DNA of 64,000 bases from contig OZ253956.1 in NCBI GenBank assembly GCA_965267355.1, positions 1,674,001-1,738,000 on the forward strand, given 5' to 3'. Positions within the stretch are counted from its first letter, which is position 1, and each line of letters begins with the position of its first letter. The translations under genes were made by a program, and so were the position numbers. Of this stretch, positions 8,385 to 18,700 are shown in pieces. Source of the stretch: GCA-002793235 sp965267355 (lineage in GTDB: Bacteria > Bacteroidota > Bacteroidia > Flavobacteriales_E > Vicingaceae). The notes beneath the pieces were generated by a model that made no database searches, was not told the origin of the DNA, and saw only the letters and a program-made list of their open reading frames with translations.

Positions 8385-9772
8385 AAGATTAACAGTGCAC
8401 TTATAAAAATCAGTGCTCCAACCAACATTAAGAATAAAGTATAAGGTAAAATTTCTTTAGCTTTTAATCCTGTAATTCCTAATAGTGGTAAAGCCCAAAA
8501 CGGTTGAAGCATGTTAGTTAACTGATCACCGTAAGCTAGAGCCATAATGCTTTTAGGTAAAGAAATTCCTAAACCTGAAGCTGCTTGAACTATTATGGGA
8601 CCTTGAACAGCCCATTGTCCACCGCCACTTGGCACAAATACATTCACAATACCCGCACTAATAAATGTGAAAATAGGGTAAGTAGTTTTATTGGATATTG
8701 ATACAAAGAAATCTGAAATTTCTGTCACTAATCCAGAGCTTTTCATAATACCCATAATACCGAAGTATAATGGAAACTGAATAAGAATACCAGCGGCTCC
8801 AGAAATAGCTTCGTCAATGGCTTTCAGAAATGCAATAAAATTTTTATGTAGAACTATGGCTAATGCAAATAGCAACAGATTGATATTATTTGGATTAAAG
8901 AATTTTAGGAAATCAAAATCATAATCAATAACTACTTTATAGCAGATATATAAGAAAACCACACTGCCAAATAGAATAGAAAAAATACGTGAATGATCTA
9001 GTTTCTCAGCCCCTTCAACAATTGCTTCATTTTCTTTGTTAGGTTTTTGATTGGCAACATTTATTGTGGTTGCTGTACTCTTGTTACCTAACCAATACAT
9101 TGATAAAGGTAGAATTACAACAATTAATATCATTACAAATATGTTGAGGCTAGAACCAAATGTTTCTGCATATCCAATTTGTTCTGGTAATAATGCTAAA
9201 CTTTCTTCAGGTAAAATACCTGTCATCATATTTGATAAGTGGCCAGGTTCTGCAACTTTAGCTAATGAAGAACCTGATAATCCTCCATGCCAAACCATTA
9301 ATCCAGAATAACCAGCCGCACCTATTATAGGGTAATTAAGTTTAATATTGAGTTTAGAAGCATGTTCTCCAACCTTGCGAGCAAAAATAGCTCCGAAAAT
9401 AAGACCTAATCCCCAATTGAAAAGACTCACTAAAACTGTAAGTAAAGTAACTAAAGCTGCTGCTTTAGCAGTATTGTTACAGCTTTTTACAACTAGATTA
9501 ATAAAATTGTTTACAGGTTTAGTTAGTGCTAGTACATGCCCTAAAACTAGCATCAACATCATTTGCATGGCAAAAACTAGTAATCCTGAGTTCCAAATTC
9601 CTTGCTCCCAGTACTTTAATAGTTGTATCGAATAAGAACCAGCACTTTCATTATTGGGTTGAGTAATAAAAAAGGCAATTAAAAAAGTAAGAATGGATAA
9701 AACAACAGCAATGGTAAAAGGAGAGGGTAATAAGTACTTAAATACTCTGCTGTATTTGTCTGAAAAACTCAT
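8381..9772 (-). CDS. AtoE-type short-chain fatty acid transporter
   Basis: 463 residues with about 12 hydrophobic segments. The opening FKYLLPSPFTIAVVLSILTF and the C-terminal PSGGGQWAVQGPI and GDQLTNMLQPFWALPLLGI are characteristic of the AtoE family of putative short-chain fatty acid carriers. It is inferred to be in the inner membrane; the substrate is unproven. It begins on the base next to the flavin reductase stop, so the two genes are almost certainly one transcript. No acetoacetate-degradation genes are adjacent. Confidence 0.87.
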   Translation of the reverse strand: MSFSDKYSRVFKYLLPSPFTIAVVLSILTFLIAFFITQPNNESAGSYSIQLLKYWEQGIWNSGLLVFAMQMMLMLVLGHVLALTKPVNNFINLVVKSCNNTAKAAALVTLLTVLVSLFNWGLGLIFGAIFARKVGEHASKLNIKLNYPIIGAAGYSGLMVWHGGLSGSSLAKVAEPGHLSNMMTGILPEESLALLPEQIGYAETFGSSLNIFVMILIVVILPLSMYWLGNKSTATTINVANQKPNKENEAIVEGAEKLDHSRIFSILFGSVVFLYICYKVVIDYDFDFLKFFNPNNINLLLFALAIVLHKNFIAFLKAIDEAISGAAGILIQFPLYFGIMGIMKSSGLVTEISDFFVSISNKTTYPIFTFISAGIVNVFVPSGGGQWAVQGPIIVQAASGLGISLPKSIMALAYGDQLTNMLQPFWALPLLGITGLKAKEILPYTLFLMLVGALIFISALLIF

Positions 9773-10609
9773 TTATTTCAGCAGAACTTTCCAAGCATTC
9801 ATTACTTCTCCAGTGGCTAATAAATCTTTTGCTACTTGATGTTTTTCTCCATTAGGAGAAGTGTAACTATCAATTTCTTCTTGTATTGGTAATGCTTCAA
9901 CACTACCCAATAATCCTAAATCATTACCAGTTAAAACAGTACTATTTCTAATCTCTTTTGGAATTTGATCAACACCAATCCCAATGGTAGTAATAGGTTT
10001 TTGAATTTCAAACATAGAGTTTTCATCAGCTCGGCAATACCAGTTACCACCCATACGGCTCACTAAATCAATTTTATGCTGATCTATCATGCCTTTTTCA
10101 TCCAATACATCTTCATTAATGTGTATGCGTTGAACCTCACAGATAACTAAATTACCAGCACCTCCATTCTGTCCCAACTCAACAATTTCATTCACTTTAC
10201 ATTCAAACTGAACTGGTGACTCTTTTACTCTAAATGGTTTTACAACTTCAGATGCTATTGGAGTTAGTCCAGATTTTTCAAATTCATCTACATCAGCAGC
10301 ATAAGGTGAGCTCGATAATGACATTTGCTGAACAATATCATAATTCACTATATTAATTACTACTTCCTTGGTGGTTTTTGCATTTTCAAAAGTGTTTTTA
10401 GTAGCTCCAGTCCTTCCACTTCTTGCTGGTGAAAAAACCATTATAGGAGGATTGGCACTAAATACATTAAAAAAACTGAAAGGACTAAGATTTCTTACAC
10501 CATTTGTATCTATTGTACTTGCAAAAGCAATTGGTCTAGGACCTACAGCACCTAACAAATAATGATGTAATTTGGGTACTTCAATTTCTTTAGGATTGAT
10601 TGTCAACAT
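9773..10609 (-). CDS. Flavin reductase-like FMN-binding split-barrel protein
   Basis: 278 residues. The N-terminal two-thirds is a flavin reductase-type split barrel: LLGAVGPRPIAFASTID, then LSPFSFFNVFSANPPIMVFSP, then CEVQRIHINEDVLDE. The C-terminal ~70 residues (GIGVDQIPKEIRNSTVLTG onward) form an extension seen in Bacteroidota homologues. It presumably binds FMN; substrate or partner unknown. It abuts the downstream AtoE-type gene. A TAATTTTG box 41 bp upstream is a likely promoter element. Confidence 0.85.
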   Translation of the reverse strand: MLTINPKEIEVPKLHHYLLGAVGPRPIAFASTIDTNGVRNLSPFSFFNVFSANPPIMVFSPARSGRTGATKNTFENAKTTKEVVINIVNYDIVQQMSLSSSPYAADVDEFEKSGLTPIASEVVKPFRVKESPVQFECKVNEIVELGQNGGAGNLVICEVQRIHINEDVLDEKGMIDQHKIDLVSRMGGNWYCRADENSMFEIQKPITTIGIGVDQIPKEIRNSTVLTGNDLGLLGSVEALPIQEEIDSYTSPNGEKHQVAKDLLATGEVMNAWKVLLK

Positions 10610-10649
10610 AAATTTTTTTCTCTTTGTTTATTCTTGATGTTAAGAACAA

Positions 10650-10657
10650 CAAAATTA
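10650..10657 (-). promoter_or_regulatory. Candidate -7 box for the flavin reductase/AtoE operon
   Basis: On the minus strand this reads TAATTTTG, a full match to the Bacteroidota -7 consensus TAnnTTTG, 41 bp before the flavin reductase ATG. No TTG was seen at the ideal -33 distance, so support is partial. Confidence 0.35.
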
Positions 10658-10661
10658 TAAA

Positions 10662-11468
10662 TTAAGGAAATACTACTTCGTAACTTAACCCATAGATTTG
10701 GGCAGTTCCATTATTATCACAACTTGAACCAAAGTTTAACAACCTTGGGTGCTTGTTTTCTGGGCTTACTGTAGCTGTACCAGAGCTAATCCAGTTACAA
10801 TTTCCTTTTAAAACTAAATTTTCATCAATTAAAACGTTGTAATCGTTTCCTTCAAATGTTCTACCTGTAGCACTTCCAGAGATAGAATAAGTATCATCAC
10901 TGACTGTTGCAGTTGTTTCTCCTGCTGTAATAGCTAATTGTTGACTTCCTGAAAACTTCAGCATCCTTTGTTTACTGTTTTCAAGGGCATATTCTGTTGT
11001 AGTGATACCGTAAGTTGGGTTTCCGTTAACAATTCCCTGAAAATTATAGGCTAATGTTCCTGATATGGGATATCCGTTGAATATATAGTTGCTAAAGCTA
11101 ACATTTACAACGGTACTTAAATAATCATACTTGCCAGAGAAAGTAGCCATAATCTCACCACTTTTTTCATTCCCATTTTCCATACAAATACCATTAAACC
11201 TTATAGTTATAGTCATGGGGTTAGAAGTAGTATCAACAATTAAAGTATCGCAGCCAAAAAGGGTAGTGGTGTCAGCCAAATTTACAGATGTAATGCCTTT
11301 AGAGCTAAGTGCTGCCTGATGTACCATTTTAAAAACATCTAATGCATACGATTGCCCAGCTCCATAAGCATCACAAGAATTTACAGTAGTATCGTTATCT
11401 CTATCAGAATCTTTACAGCTAAAAAGTGCTAAAACACTAAAAAATAATATGAAATAAATTTTTTTCAT
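10662..11468 (-). CDS. Lipoprotein of unknown function
   Basis: 268 residues beginning KKIYFILFFSVLALFSCKDSD, a clear lipoprotein signal with the lipid-modified Cys in LFSCKD. The mature part is rich in beta-strand, Thr and Ser (several T-x-T-x patterns) with paired cysteines, and shows no catalytic motif I recognise. It is probably a surface or periplasmic lipoprotein of the all-beta type common in Bacteroidota. Its neighbours are folA upstream and flavin reductase downstream on the same strand, without overlap. Confidence 0.7.
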   Translation of the reverse strand: MKKIYFILFFSVLALFSCKDSDRDNDTTVNSCDAYGAGQSYALDVFKMVHQAALSSKGITSVNLADTTTLFGCDTLIVDTTSNPMTITIRFNGICMENGNEKSGEIMATFSGKYDYLSTVVNVSFSNYIFNGYPISGTLAYNFQGIVNGNPTYGITTTEYALENSKQRMLKFSGSQQLAITAGETTATVSDDTYSISGSATGRTFEGNDYNVLIDENLVLKGNCNWISSGTATVSPENKHPRLLNFGSSCDNNGTAQIYGLSYEVVFP

Positions 11469-11489
11469 AACATAAATCTTTAGCTAAAA

Positions 11490-11996
11490 TTAGTTCATTT
11501 TTTCATAAACCGCAAATGAATAGGGGTAAGCATGCCTTTCATCAGCTTCAAAAAACTCCTCTTCTGTTTTGTTCCACTTGCTATTTATTTCTGGAAAAAA
11601 TGTATCAGCTTCAAAGTTCTCGTTAACGTGAGTAACATACATTCTGTCAATCAAATCATTTTCTAAAGCTTCCTTGTAAATTTGTCCGCCACCGATGATA
11701 AATAACTCAGTTTCGCTATTTTCTTTAGCATACTTAATGGCTTCTTCCAAAGAGTGTTTTATTACGCAGCCTTCTTCACTAAAATCAGTATTTCTGGTTA
11801 AAACAATGTTGGTTCTATTCACCAAAGGACGAAATTTTGGAGGTATAGAAATGTAGTTTTTACGTCCCGTAATGATGTGATGATTTAAGGTAGTTTCCTT
11901 AAAGTGCTTCATATCGTTTGGCAAATGCCACAGCAAATCATTGTTTTTACCAATTGCATTGTTTTTGGCAATGGCTACAATTAAAGATGTTATCAT
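11490..11996 (-). CDS. folA: Dihydrofolate reductase
   Basis: 168 residues. Recognisable parts: LIVAIAKNNAIGKNNDLLWHLPNDMKHF (active-site Asp28 in PNDMKHF), the NADPH-binding TGRKNYISIP, NIVLTR, FIIGGGQIYKEAL and DRMYVTHV. It reduces dihydrofolate to tetrahydrofolate for thymidylate and purine synthesis. The loop after GRKNY (SIPPKFRPLVNR) is longer than in E. coli but usual for Flavobacteria-like enzymes. The ATG overlaps the M61 peptidase stop by four bases, so the two are translationally coupled though functionally unrelated. Confidence 0.95.
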   Translation of the reverse strand: MITSLIVAIAKNNAIGKNNDLLWHLPNDMKHFKETTLNHHIITGRKNYISIPPKFRPLVNRTNIVLTRNTDFSEEGCVIKHSLEEAIKYAKENSETELFIIGGGQIYKEALENDLIDRMYVTHVNENFEADTFFPEINSKWNKTEEEFFEADERHAYPYSFAVYEKMN

Positions 11997-13741
11997 TTAG
12001 TCATCCATTTTTGATAAACAGCATTCTTTTTGTTTGAATCAGGTAAAAGATAATAACGCTTAGTACCGCTTTCTTTTAATGGGAAACTGATGGTTTGAAT
12101 GATATTATCTCTACTTACTAAAACATCAATTTTGTCCCCCACATTTTTTCCATTCATTAAGTCGTCTAAATTATTATCTACACGGTAACTGTTGATGGCT
12201 ATAATTTCATCATTTACATTTAAGCCTCCTTCATAAGCTGAAGAACCTCTATTTACCCTTCTAACTACATTTCCAGAACGAGTGGAAACGCCCAAACTTG
12301 GTTCTTGACTAGCCATAGTTTGTACATTAACACCAGCATAACCAAAGATAGTTTCATAATCAAAGGTTTGAGTTCCATTGATGTACTTTTCAAAGAAATC
12401 ATTCATTTTAACGCCTGATATTTTTTCTAAGGCAACTTGCATTTCTTTGTTGGTGAATCCTCTTTGCTCCTTTAGATAGAATTCATTGTACAAATATTTC
12501 ATTACATCATCTAGGTTCTTTTTACCTTTGGTTGAGTTAGCAATCATTAAGTCCAACACATTTGCTACTACAGAACCCTTAGTATAATAAGAAATAGTTG
12601 TGTTGTAACTGTTTTCGTTTGGTCTGTAGGCTTTAATCCAGGCATTAAAACTTGCATCAGCAACAGGTTGTACTTTATTACCAGGCTGATTTTCTATACT
12701 GTTGATTGAGCGATTTAGCTTCCCAATAATTTCATCCTCGGTATAAATACCAGCTCTGTATAATAGTAACTCATCATAATAGCTGGTAAATCCTTCCATT
12801 ACCCAAAGTAGATGAGTGTAGTTTTCGTTATTGTAATCAAAAGGCCCTAATTGTATTGGACGAATACGTTTTACATTCCATAAATGAAAATATTCGTGAG
12901 CAACTAGACTTAAAAAACCTTTGTAGGCATCCCCTTCATAGGTCCAACGGTTAACTTGTAAAGTAGTAGAACTTAAATGCTCTAAACCACCACTACCATT
13001 AGTTAGGTTGTGAATGATAAATGTGTATTCTTTATTTGGGTTTACACCAAAAACATTGGTGCAAGCTTCTACTACTTTAGCCATATCAACCTTTAGTTTT
13101 TCTGCGTCATAATTTCCTTTGCCATACATAGCAACATGATGTAAAACTCCGGAAGCAGTAAAATCAAAAGTTTCTTGATTTCCTATTTCTACAGGCGAAT
13201 CAACTAATATGTCATAATTAGGTGCTTCGTAAACAAATCCCTTTTCTCCGACTTTTGTAAGCGAAGTGCTTACTTTTTTCCAGTCTTTGTATGGGGTTAT
13301 AGAAACCTTATGAGGGATGTTTTTTAAATCGTTTACGTACATAAAAATACTAGTGCCGTTAAAATAACCATGAGAAGCATCTAAAAAGCTGGTTCTTACA
13401 CTCATTTCAAAAGCATAAACACGGTATGTAATGTTTACATTATTCGCTTTATCAGAATATACTCTCCAAGTATTTTTATTTATTTTTTCTGTTTTTAAAA
13501 GCTTTTTATTGTAGGTAGCATCAAAACCTTCTACACTTTTAGCAAATTCACGCACTAAATATGAACCTGGTGCCCAAACTGGCATATGAACATCAATGTA
13601 CTCCTTCTCATAATCTTTAATGTTCATACTTACCTCAAAGTAGTGGGTATGAGGTTCTGGCATGGAAACATTGTAACTTATTTCTGCTGCATGCAGTATA
13701 AAAGACCACAACGCAAACATTAGCAGTATTAACTTTTTCAT
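11993..13741 (-). CDS. M61 family metallopeptidase with C-terminal PDZ domain
   Basis: 582 residues: a signal peptide, an N-terminal beta domain with PVWAPGSYLVREFAKSV, and a gluzincin catalytic domain with VAHEYFHLWNVKRIRP (HEXXH near residue 280, the family's extended motif). A further acidic motif lies in WVMEGFTSYYDELLL (the distal zinc-ligand Glu), and a PDZ domain lies near residues 455-540 (GGLNVNDEIIAINSYRV). These are glycyl-aminopeptidase-like periplasmic peptidases. The gene heads the folA operon. Confidence 0.92.
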   Translation of the reverse strand: MKKLILLMFALWSFILHAAEISYNVSMPEPHTHYFEVSMNIKDYEKEYIDVHMPVWAPGSYLVREFAKSVEGFDATYNKKLLKTEKINKNTWRVYSDKANNVNITYRVYAFEMSVRTSFLDASHGYFNGTSIFMYVNDLKNIPHKVSITPYKDWKKVSTSLTKVGEKGFVYEAPNYDILVDSPVEIGNQETFDFTASGVLHHVAMYGKGNYDAEKLKVDMAKVVEACTNVFGVNPNKEYTFIIHNLTNGSGGLEHLSSTTLQVNRWTYEGDAYKGFLSLVAHEYFHLWNVKRIRPIQLGPFDYNNENYTHLLWVMEGFTSYYDELLLYRAGIYTEDEIIGKLNRSINSIENQPGNKVQPVADASFNAWIKAYRPNENSYNTTISYYTKGSVVANVLDLMIANSTKGKKNLDDVMKYLYNEFYLKEQRGFTNKEMQVALEKISGVKMNDFFEKYINGTQTFDYETIFGYAGVNVQTMASQEPSLGVSTRSGNVVRRVNRGSSAYEGGLNVNDEIIAINSYRVDNNLDDLMNGKNVGDKIDVLVSRDNIIQTISFPLKESGTKRYYLLPDSNKKNAVYQKWMTK

Positions 13742-13894
13742 GATGATTTTTGTTAAAAAATGATAAAAAGTAAAGTTAGCTAATAATAATTAGCCTAAGA
13801 AGTAAGTTATTAAGTTTTGTCAGTTGAAATTAATACACTAAAAAACATTAAAAATTAACTAAATTTTGTAAATTTAACTCACTTATTTTAAGAT

Positions 13895-14107
13895 ATGAAA
13901 CTAATCACTAAAAGCAAATCAAGAAAGATGTTGGAGTACAGTAAAAGAGTGTTGAGAAAAGTAAGTTTTGATGTGGCTTTATTTAAAAAGGAGTTAGCTA
14001 AAGCTTATCAAAATTTATTAGAAGAAGAGGTAGATGAATTGATACAATGGGTAGCCAAAAACTTTGGTTCACAATATGTACTGCAACCCATTTATGTGAA
14101 AAATTAA
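13895..14107 (+). CDS. Small conserved-looking protein of unknown function
   Basis: 70 residues, basic N-terminal half (KLITKSKSRKMLEYSKRVLRK) and acidic helical middle (LLEEEVDELIQWVAKNFG). No signal peptide. It is a stand-alone gene between two minus-strand units. A near-consensus TAAATTTTG lies just upstream and a strong terminator lies 20 bp downstream, which together argue that it is really expressed. I do not recognise the family; the size suggests a small cytoplasmic regulatory or accessory protein. Confidence 0.7.
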   Translation: MKLITKSKSRKMLEYSKRVLRKVSFDVALFKKELAKAYQNLLEEEVDELIQWVAKNFGSQYVLQPIYVKN

Positions 14108-14126
14108 GTTGAACTTTTAAATGATA

Positions 14127-14158
14127 AAAAAAGCCCGAACAGATGTTCGGGCTTTTTT
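14127..14158 (+). terminator. Intrinsic terminator after the 70-residue gene
   Basis: A perfect 14-bp stem with GCCCGAAC core, loop AGAT and a run of six T. The A run on the other side means it can also end the minus-strand gene stopping at 14160, though that gene's stop is inside or adjacent to the structure. Confidence 0.9.
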
Positions 14159-14159
14159 G

Positions 14160-15593
14160 TTAAGGCATATCAAAACTAATTAATTTATAACCAGGTTTTC
14201 TCCAAAATGATTTAGCAAAAATGAGTGTATTATCAAATACAAAAAACTCAGTTTGGTCAACAAATTTATTTTCTTTATCATTTTTATCTTTCATTATAAA
14301 ACTTTTAAAACCTTTAACTTTACTTAAGCTATTAAATTCATAGCAATCCAAGGTATAACCATCATTATCAATCAGTTTTCCTTGAGTACACTTCTCGTCT
14401 ATCGCGAATTCAGGATTATCACCATTTTTATCAGTACGTAAAGTATAATATTTATTACCATACCGAGTGGTAATTGAAATATTGTTGTCATAACTGGTAT
14501 GTAAAGTTGCAGGATGAGTAATTTTTTGAACAACTTGCTTACTTAACTTAGGGTCAAATTTCTTTTCCCAAATTAAATTCATTTTGGAATCGAAACAGCG
14601 ATAATAATAATTTAACTTACCATCATCTTTACTTACGTTATACGTATATATTCTTTTATGCACTTCATCATACATGAAATCACCTAACATATCATCATCA
14701 GCAATTTCTTCGCCTAGTTTTATCATCTTTTCTTCTGATTTAGAGCCATCAATTGGGCATACCAAAAATTTTCTATAAAATTCTTTTGTTTTCTTGTTAA
14801 TAATAGTTCTGGTAGCCATTAAAACGAATGTATTATCCGTAACCAAAAGATTCTCATAACTCTTTTCCTTGGATGGCTTATCCATATCCAAAATAAACTT
14901 TTTGTAAGTTTTTTTGTCTATATCACTTAAATTTAGGTTTAGCTTAAAAGTTTCTGCACTTGTTTCACCATGTTTAATACGTCTGATATAAATTGTTTTA
15001 TCTTTTTTTGCATCCAAATTATTTCCTTCAACTAAATAAAAGTAATTTTTATCAATAAATCCATCCATTGTGTAATCGGGTATACCATTTTGTTTCATTA
15101 AACGCATTTTTGGATTTAATGATAACACCGATAGTTTGCCTGTTTCAATATTAATTTGATTGATTTTACTAGTAGTAAAATTAACGGAGTAGGCATAATT
15201 GCCCGAAGGATCAACAAAGCACTCAGATATACCCATCTTTCCTCTTCCAAACTCGTTGCCAGCATGTCCATAGTACATTGCGAACCATGCCTTACTCAAT
15301 TCGGAGTTACTATAATCTTTCAACTCCCATTTTTTAGTTAGGTTCTTGTCATAAAAAACTAGGGAAGGACCAAAACTAAAACCTGGTTTTGGTTCTATAA
15401 TGGAATAGGAAACTAAAACACCTTTATTTGGTACTGAAATAAATTCACAACGCTGTACATCAGAGTAGTTATGTAATTTGTCAGTTAATATCTCTTCAAC
15501 CACTTTACTTTGAGAGTATAAAGTATTAGATAAACTAACTATTGTCGCTAATAAAACAACTTGCATGAGTGAATTTATAGTGAATTTTGACAT
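14160..15593 (-). CDS. Secreted protein of unknown function
   Basis: 477 residues with a signal peptide (LMQVVLLATIVSLSNTLYSQ). The mature part looks like a repetitive beta structure (repeated segments of the type FYRKFLVCPIDG, YTYNVSKDDGKLNYYYRCFD, YYTLRTDKNGDNPEF), possibly a propeller that reports paired values, but no named family is recognised. No catalytic motif is apparent. It is monocistronic between the small-gene terminator and a long hairpin at 15681-15723. Confidence 0.65.
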   Translation of the reverse strand: MSKFTINSLMQVVLLATIVSLSNTLYSQSKVVEEILTDKLHNYSDVQRCEFISVPNKGVLVSYSIIEPKPGFSFGPSLVFYDKNLTKKWELKDYSNSELSKAWFAMYYGHAGNEFGRGKMGISECFVDPSGNYAYSVNFTTSKINQINIETGKLSVLSLNPKMRLMKQNGIPDYTMDGFIDKNYFYLVEGNNLDAKKDKTIYIRRIKHGETSAETFKLNLNLSDIDKKTYKKFILDMDKPSKEKSYENLLVTDNTFVLMATRTIINKKTKEFYRKFLVCPIDGSKSEEKMIKLGEEIADDDMLGDFMYDEVHKRIYTYNVSKDDGKLNYYYRCFDSKMNLIWEKKFDPKLSKQVVQKITHPATLHTSYDNNISITTRYGNKYYTLRTDKNGDNPEFAIDEKCTQGKLIDNDGYTLDCYEFNSLSKVKGFKSFIMKDKNDKENKFVDQTEFFVFDNTLIFAKSFWRKPGYKLISFDMP

Positions 15594-15680
15594 AAAAAAA
15601 GGTTTTATAGATTTTTCTTAGGAAATAAATGTACAAAAATTTAAACACTCAATATACTTTATTGGAGTTCTAAACTAAGT

Positions 15681-15723
15681 AATAAATTATCATAGCGGGT
15701 CAAGTCCGCTATGATAATTTATT
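15681..15723 (-). terminator. Long perfect hairpin after the propeller gene
   Basis: An 18-bp uninterrupted stem (ending ATCATAGCGG / CCGCTATGAT) with a 7-base loop, starting two bases past the stop of the gene at 15725-18994. The U tract is weak, so it may act mainly as a 3' stabilising or termination structure. Confidence 0.6.
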
Positions 15724-15724
15724 T

Positions 15725-18700
15725 TCACTCTTCTTTCCACTCAGTACCTCTACCTGGTGTGTAAGGTACTTTAGTATCAGTCAATTGTTTTTCTACACCT
15801 TCTACTTCAGCTAATAATGCTTTAACAGCAGCTTCAACCGGTGGGTATTCTTCTTTAGCTATTTTAATGTGATTTTTAGCACTAACGGTTGGAGTAGCGG
15901 TATTGTACCAGCTGTTCCACACAACTATTTCTACTCTGTCCATTATACTAGGATATGTTTCAAACTCATGCTTAGCTATATCGTTATCTCCCCATAATGA
16001 TATACCAATTTCATAGCTCTCGTTTTCCATTTTCTTTACTTTTTCCATCAATTTCATATCAACATTAGGGTAGTTCTCAACCGCTTGTTTAATAAACTTA
16101 ATGCGCTTATTAATTTCTCCAAATTGGTTGCTTGTACCTCTTACACTTCTTCTTAGCTCACTTACTTCTTTAAAGAAAGCTAATGCAGCAGCTTTATCTT
16201 TTGCTTCTAATGTTTGATGGTTCAACATTTCAATTTCAAAAGATTTAGGTTCACTCAGTTTTTCTACTTTACCATTGTTGGCTAAATAAGCAGTAACAGT
16301 GTAAGTTCCAGGTAAAGCCATCTGACCAACATCTGGCGAGCCATAACGACCAGGTTTAATAGTTTTAAGTTTAATAGGCGTAGTAGTTTCGTAACGGAAG
16401 TTCCAAACTATTTCCTTTAACCCTGCTCCTGCATCAGCTTTTATTTTTTGAATTTCATCTGCATTACTATCTTTAATTACAAATAATAAGAAAGCTTTCT
16501 CTTCTTTGGCTTCTGCTCTTATCTCATCTTTGGTTGGCCAAAAATCATCTTTACTTTTTTTCTCTTTAGCTCTACGTGCGTCTTGTGCTGTTTTAAGTGT
16601 ATCACTAAAATAATAACGAATCACACTTCCTACAGGCGGGTTTTCGGCTGCATAAAAGCTTTCACCTTGTGCATTTTTGCCTTTATAACCTAATGGGTTA
16701 GATTCGTTAAACATCAATGCTTTTTTTACATCAAAAATGTGAAAACGCTTGTCTAACAATTTCTCGTCAGCTAACTCACGTAATGGTGAATAATCATCTA
16801 ACACGTAAAAGCTTCTACCAAATGTTCCTAATACTAAATCATTCTCACGTTTTTGAATTTCCATGTCTCTTACAGCGATAGTTGGTAATCCAGCTTTTAA
16901 TTGAGTCCAATGCTTCCCTCCATTAACCGTTACAAAAACTCCATATTCAGTTCCTACAAATAAAATGTTAGGGTTTACATGGTCTTGCTCAATACAATAT
17001 ACCGCTTGGTCTTTTGGTAAGTTTCCGTTAATCGAAACCCAGCTTTTTCCTTTATCGGAACTCTTTAAAACATAAGGTTTAAAGTCACCTCTTTTATGAT
17101 TGTTGAATACAGCAAAAACTGTATTTTCATCATGCTTAGAAGCTCTAAGTTGGTTAACATAAGTCATTTCTGGAACACTAGGAAAAGAACTATATTTAGT
17201 CCAGCTATCGCCTCCATTTTCAGAGACTTGTACCAATCCATCATCAGTACCCACATAAAGTAACCCTTCTTTTTTTGGAGATTCATCAAGTGCAACAATA
17301 TTTCCGTAAATGGTAGTTGATTTGTTTTTCATTACAGCATCAATACTCCAAACTTGCCCCATAACTTTCATTTTATTTCTATCTAACTGACGTGTTAAAT
17401 CTTCACTCACAGCTGTCCAGCTATCACCTCTGTCATCGCTCTTAAATAGTTTTTGAGCAGCAAAGTATAAACGCTTGTTGTTATGTGGACTAATTAATAA
17501 TGGTGCATCCCAGTTCCAACGTAGGGCAGCTTCACCTTTTCCAGGGAATGGTTTGATACCAACTTTTTCACCACTTTTTTTATCATAGCGAACTAACCAG
17601 CCATATTGAGATTGTGCGTAAACAATGTTTGGGTCTTCTGGATCAATTTGAGATTCAAATCCATCACCACCGTTGGTAATGTACCAATCAGAGTTTACTA
17701 TACCAGCATTGTTGGTAGTTCTTGATGGACCACCTTGACTGTTGTTATCTTGTGTTCCACCATAAATGTTGTAAAAAGGATATGCATTGTCAGTTGCTAC
17801 TTTATAATACTGTGTAATAGGTAAGTTCGGTTTGTATTGCCAGTCACCAGCAGCATTCCAGGTTTCGTATAAACCACCATCGCAACCTACTATCCAGTGT
17901 TCAGTATCATTAGGGTCAATCCACATACAATGGTTATCTACGTGCTTACTTTTCTCACCAGTTTTCTTAAAAGTTTTACCGCCATCTTCTGTGTGGTGAA
18001 ACCAAGTATCCATAGAGTAAACAATATCTATATTAGTTGGATGACAATAAATCTCTTGGTAATAATTACCACTTGTAGCATAGCTGCTCTGTTTATTCCA
18101 GCTTTCCCCTCTGTTAGTACTTTTAAAGAAACCTCCTTTGCCTTGACTCGCTTCAACTATTGCATAAACCACATCAGGATTAACAGGGGAAATAGCCAAG
18201 CCAATTCTACCTTTATCAACTCCTGGTAAACCACTATTTATTTCTTTCCATGTTTTACCCCCATCAGTTGTTTTATGTAAACCAGATTCTGGCCCACCAC
18301 CAATGTAAGTAAATACATGTCTTCTTCTTTGGTGAGCAGAAGCATAAATTGTATTTGGATCTCTTGGGTCCATTTTAATTTCTGCAATTCCTGTGTTTTC
18401 AGAAATGTCTAAAATTTTCTCCCATTTTTCACCTCCATCGGTAGTTTTATAAACTCCTCTATCTCCACCTTTACTCCAAAGTGGACCGTAAGCAGCTACA
18501 TATACTATGTTTGAATTATTTGGATGAACGATGATATTACCAATATGCTCAGATTTTTTTAAGCCCATGTTTTTCCATGTCTTACCTCCATCTAATGACT
18601 TGTAAATACCATCACCGTAAGCTACACTTCTTTGGTTGTTGTTTTCACCTGTACCCACCCAAACAACATTGGTATTGTTTGGATCAATGGTTACACAACC

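Noticed and set aside
9051..9635. Plus-strand ORFs opposite the AtoE-type gene
   Set aside because: They are antisense shadows of a gene with clear family motifs and have no protein-like features.
13779..13794. Inverted repeat GCTAAT-N4-ATTAGC upstream of the M61 gene
   Set aside because: The sequence is AT-rich and low in complexity, and there is no promoter box around it, so chance is a sufficient explanation.
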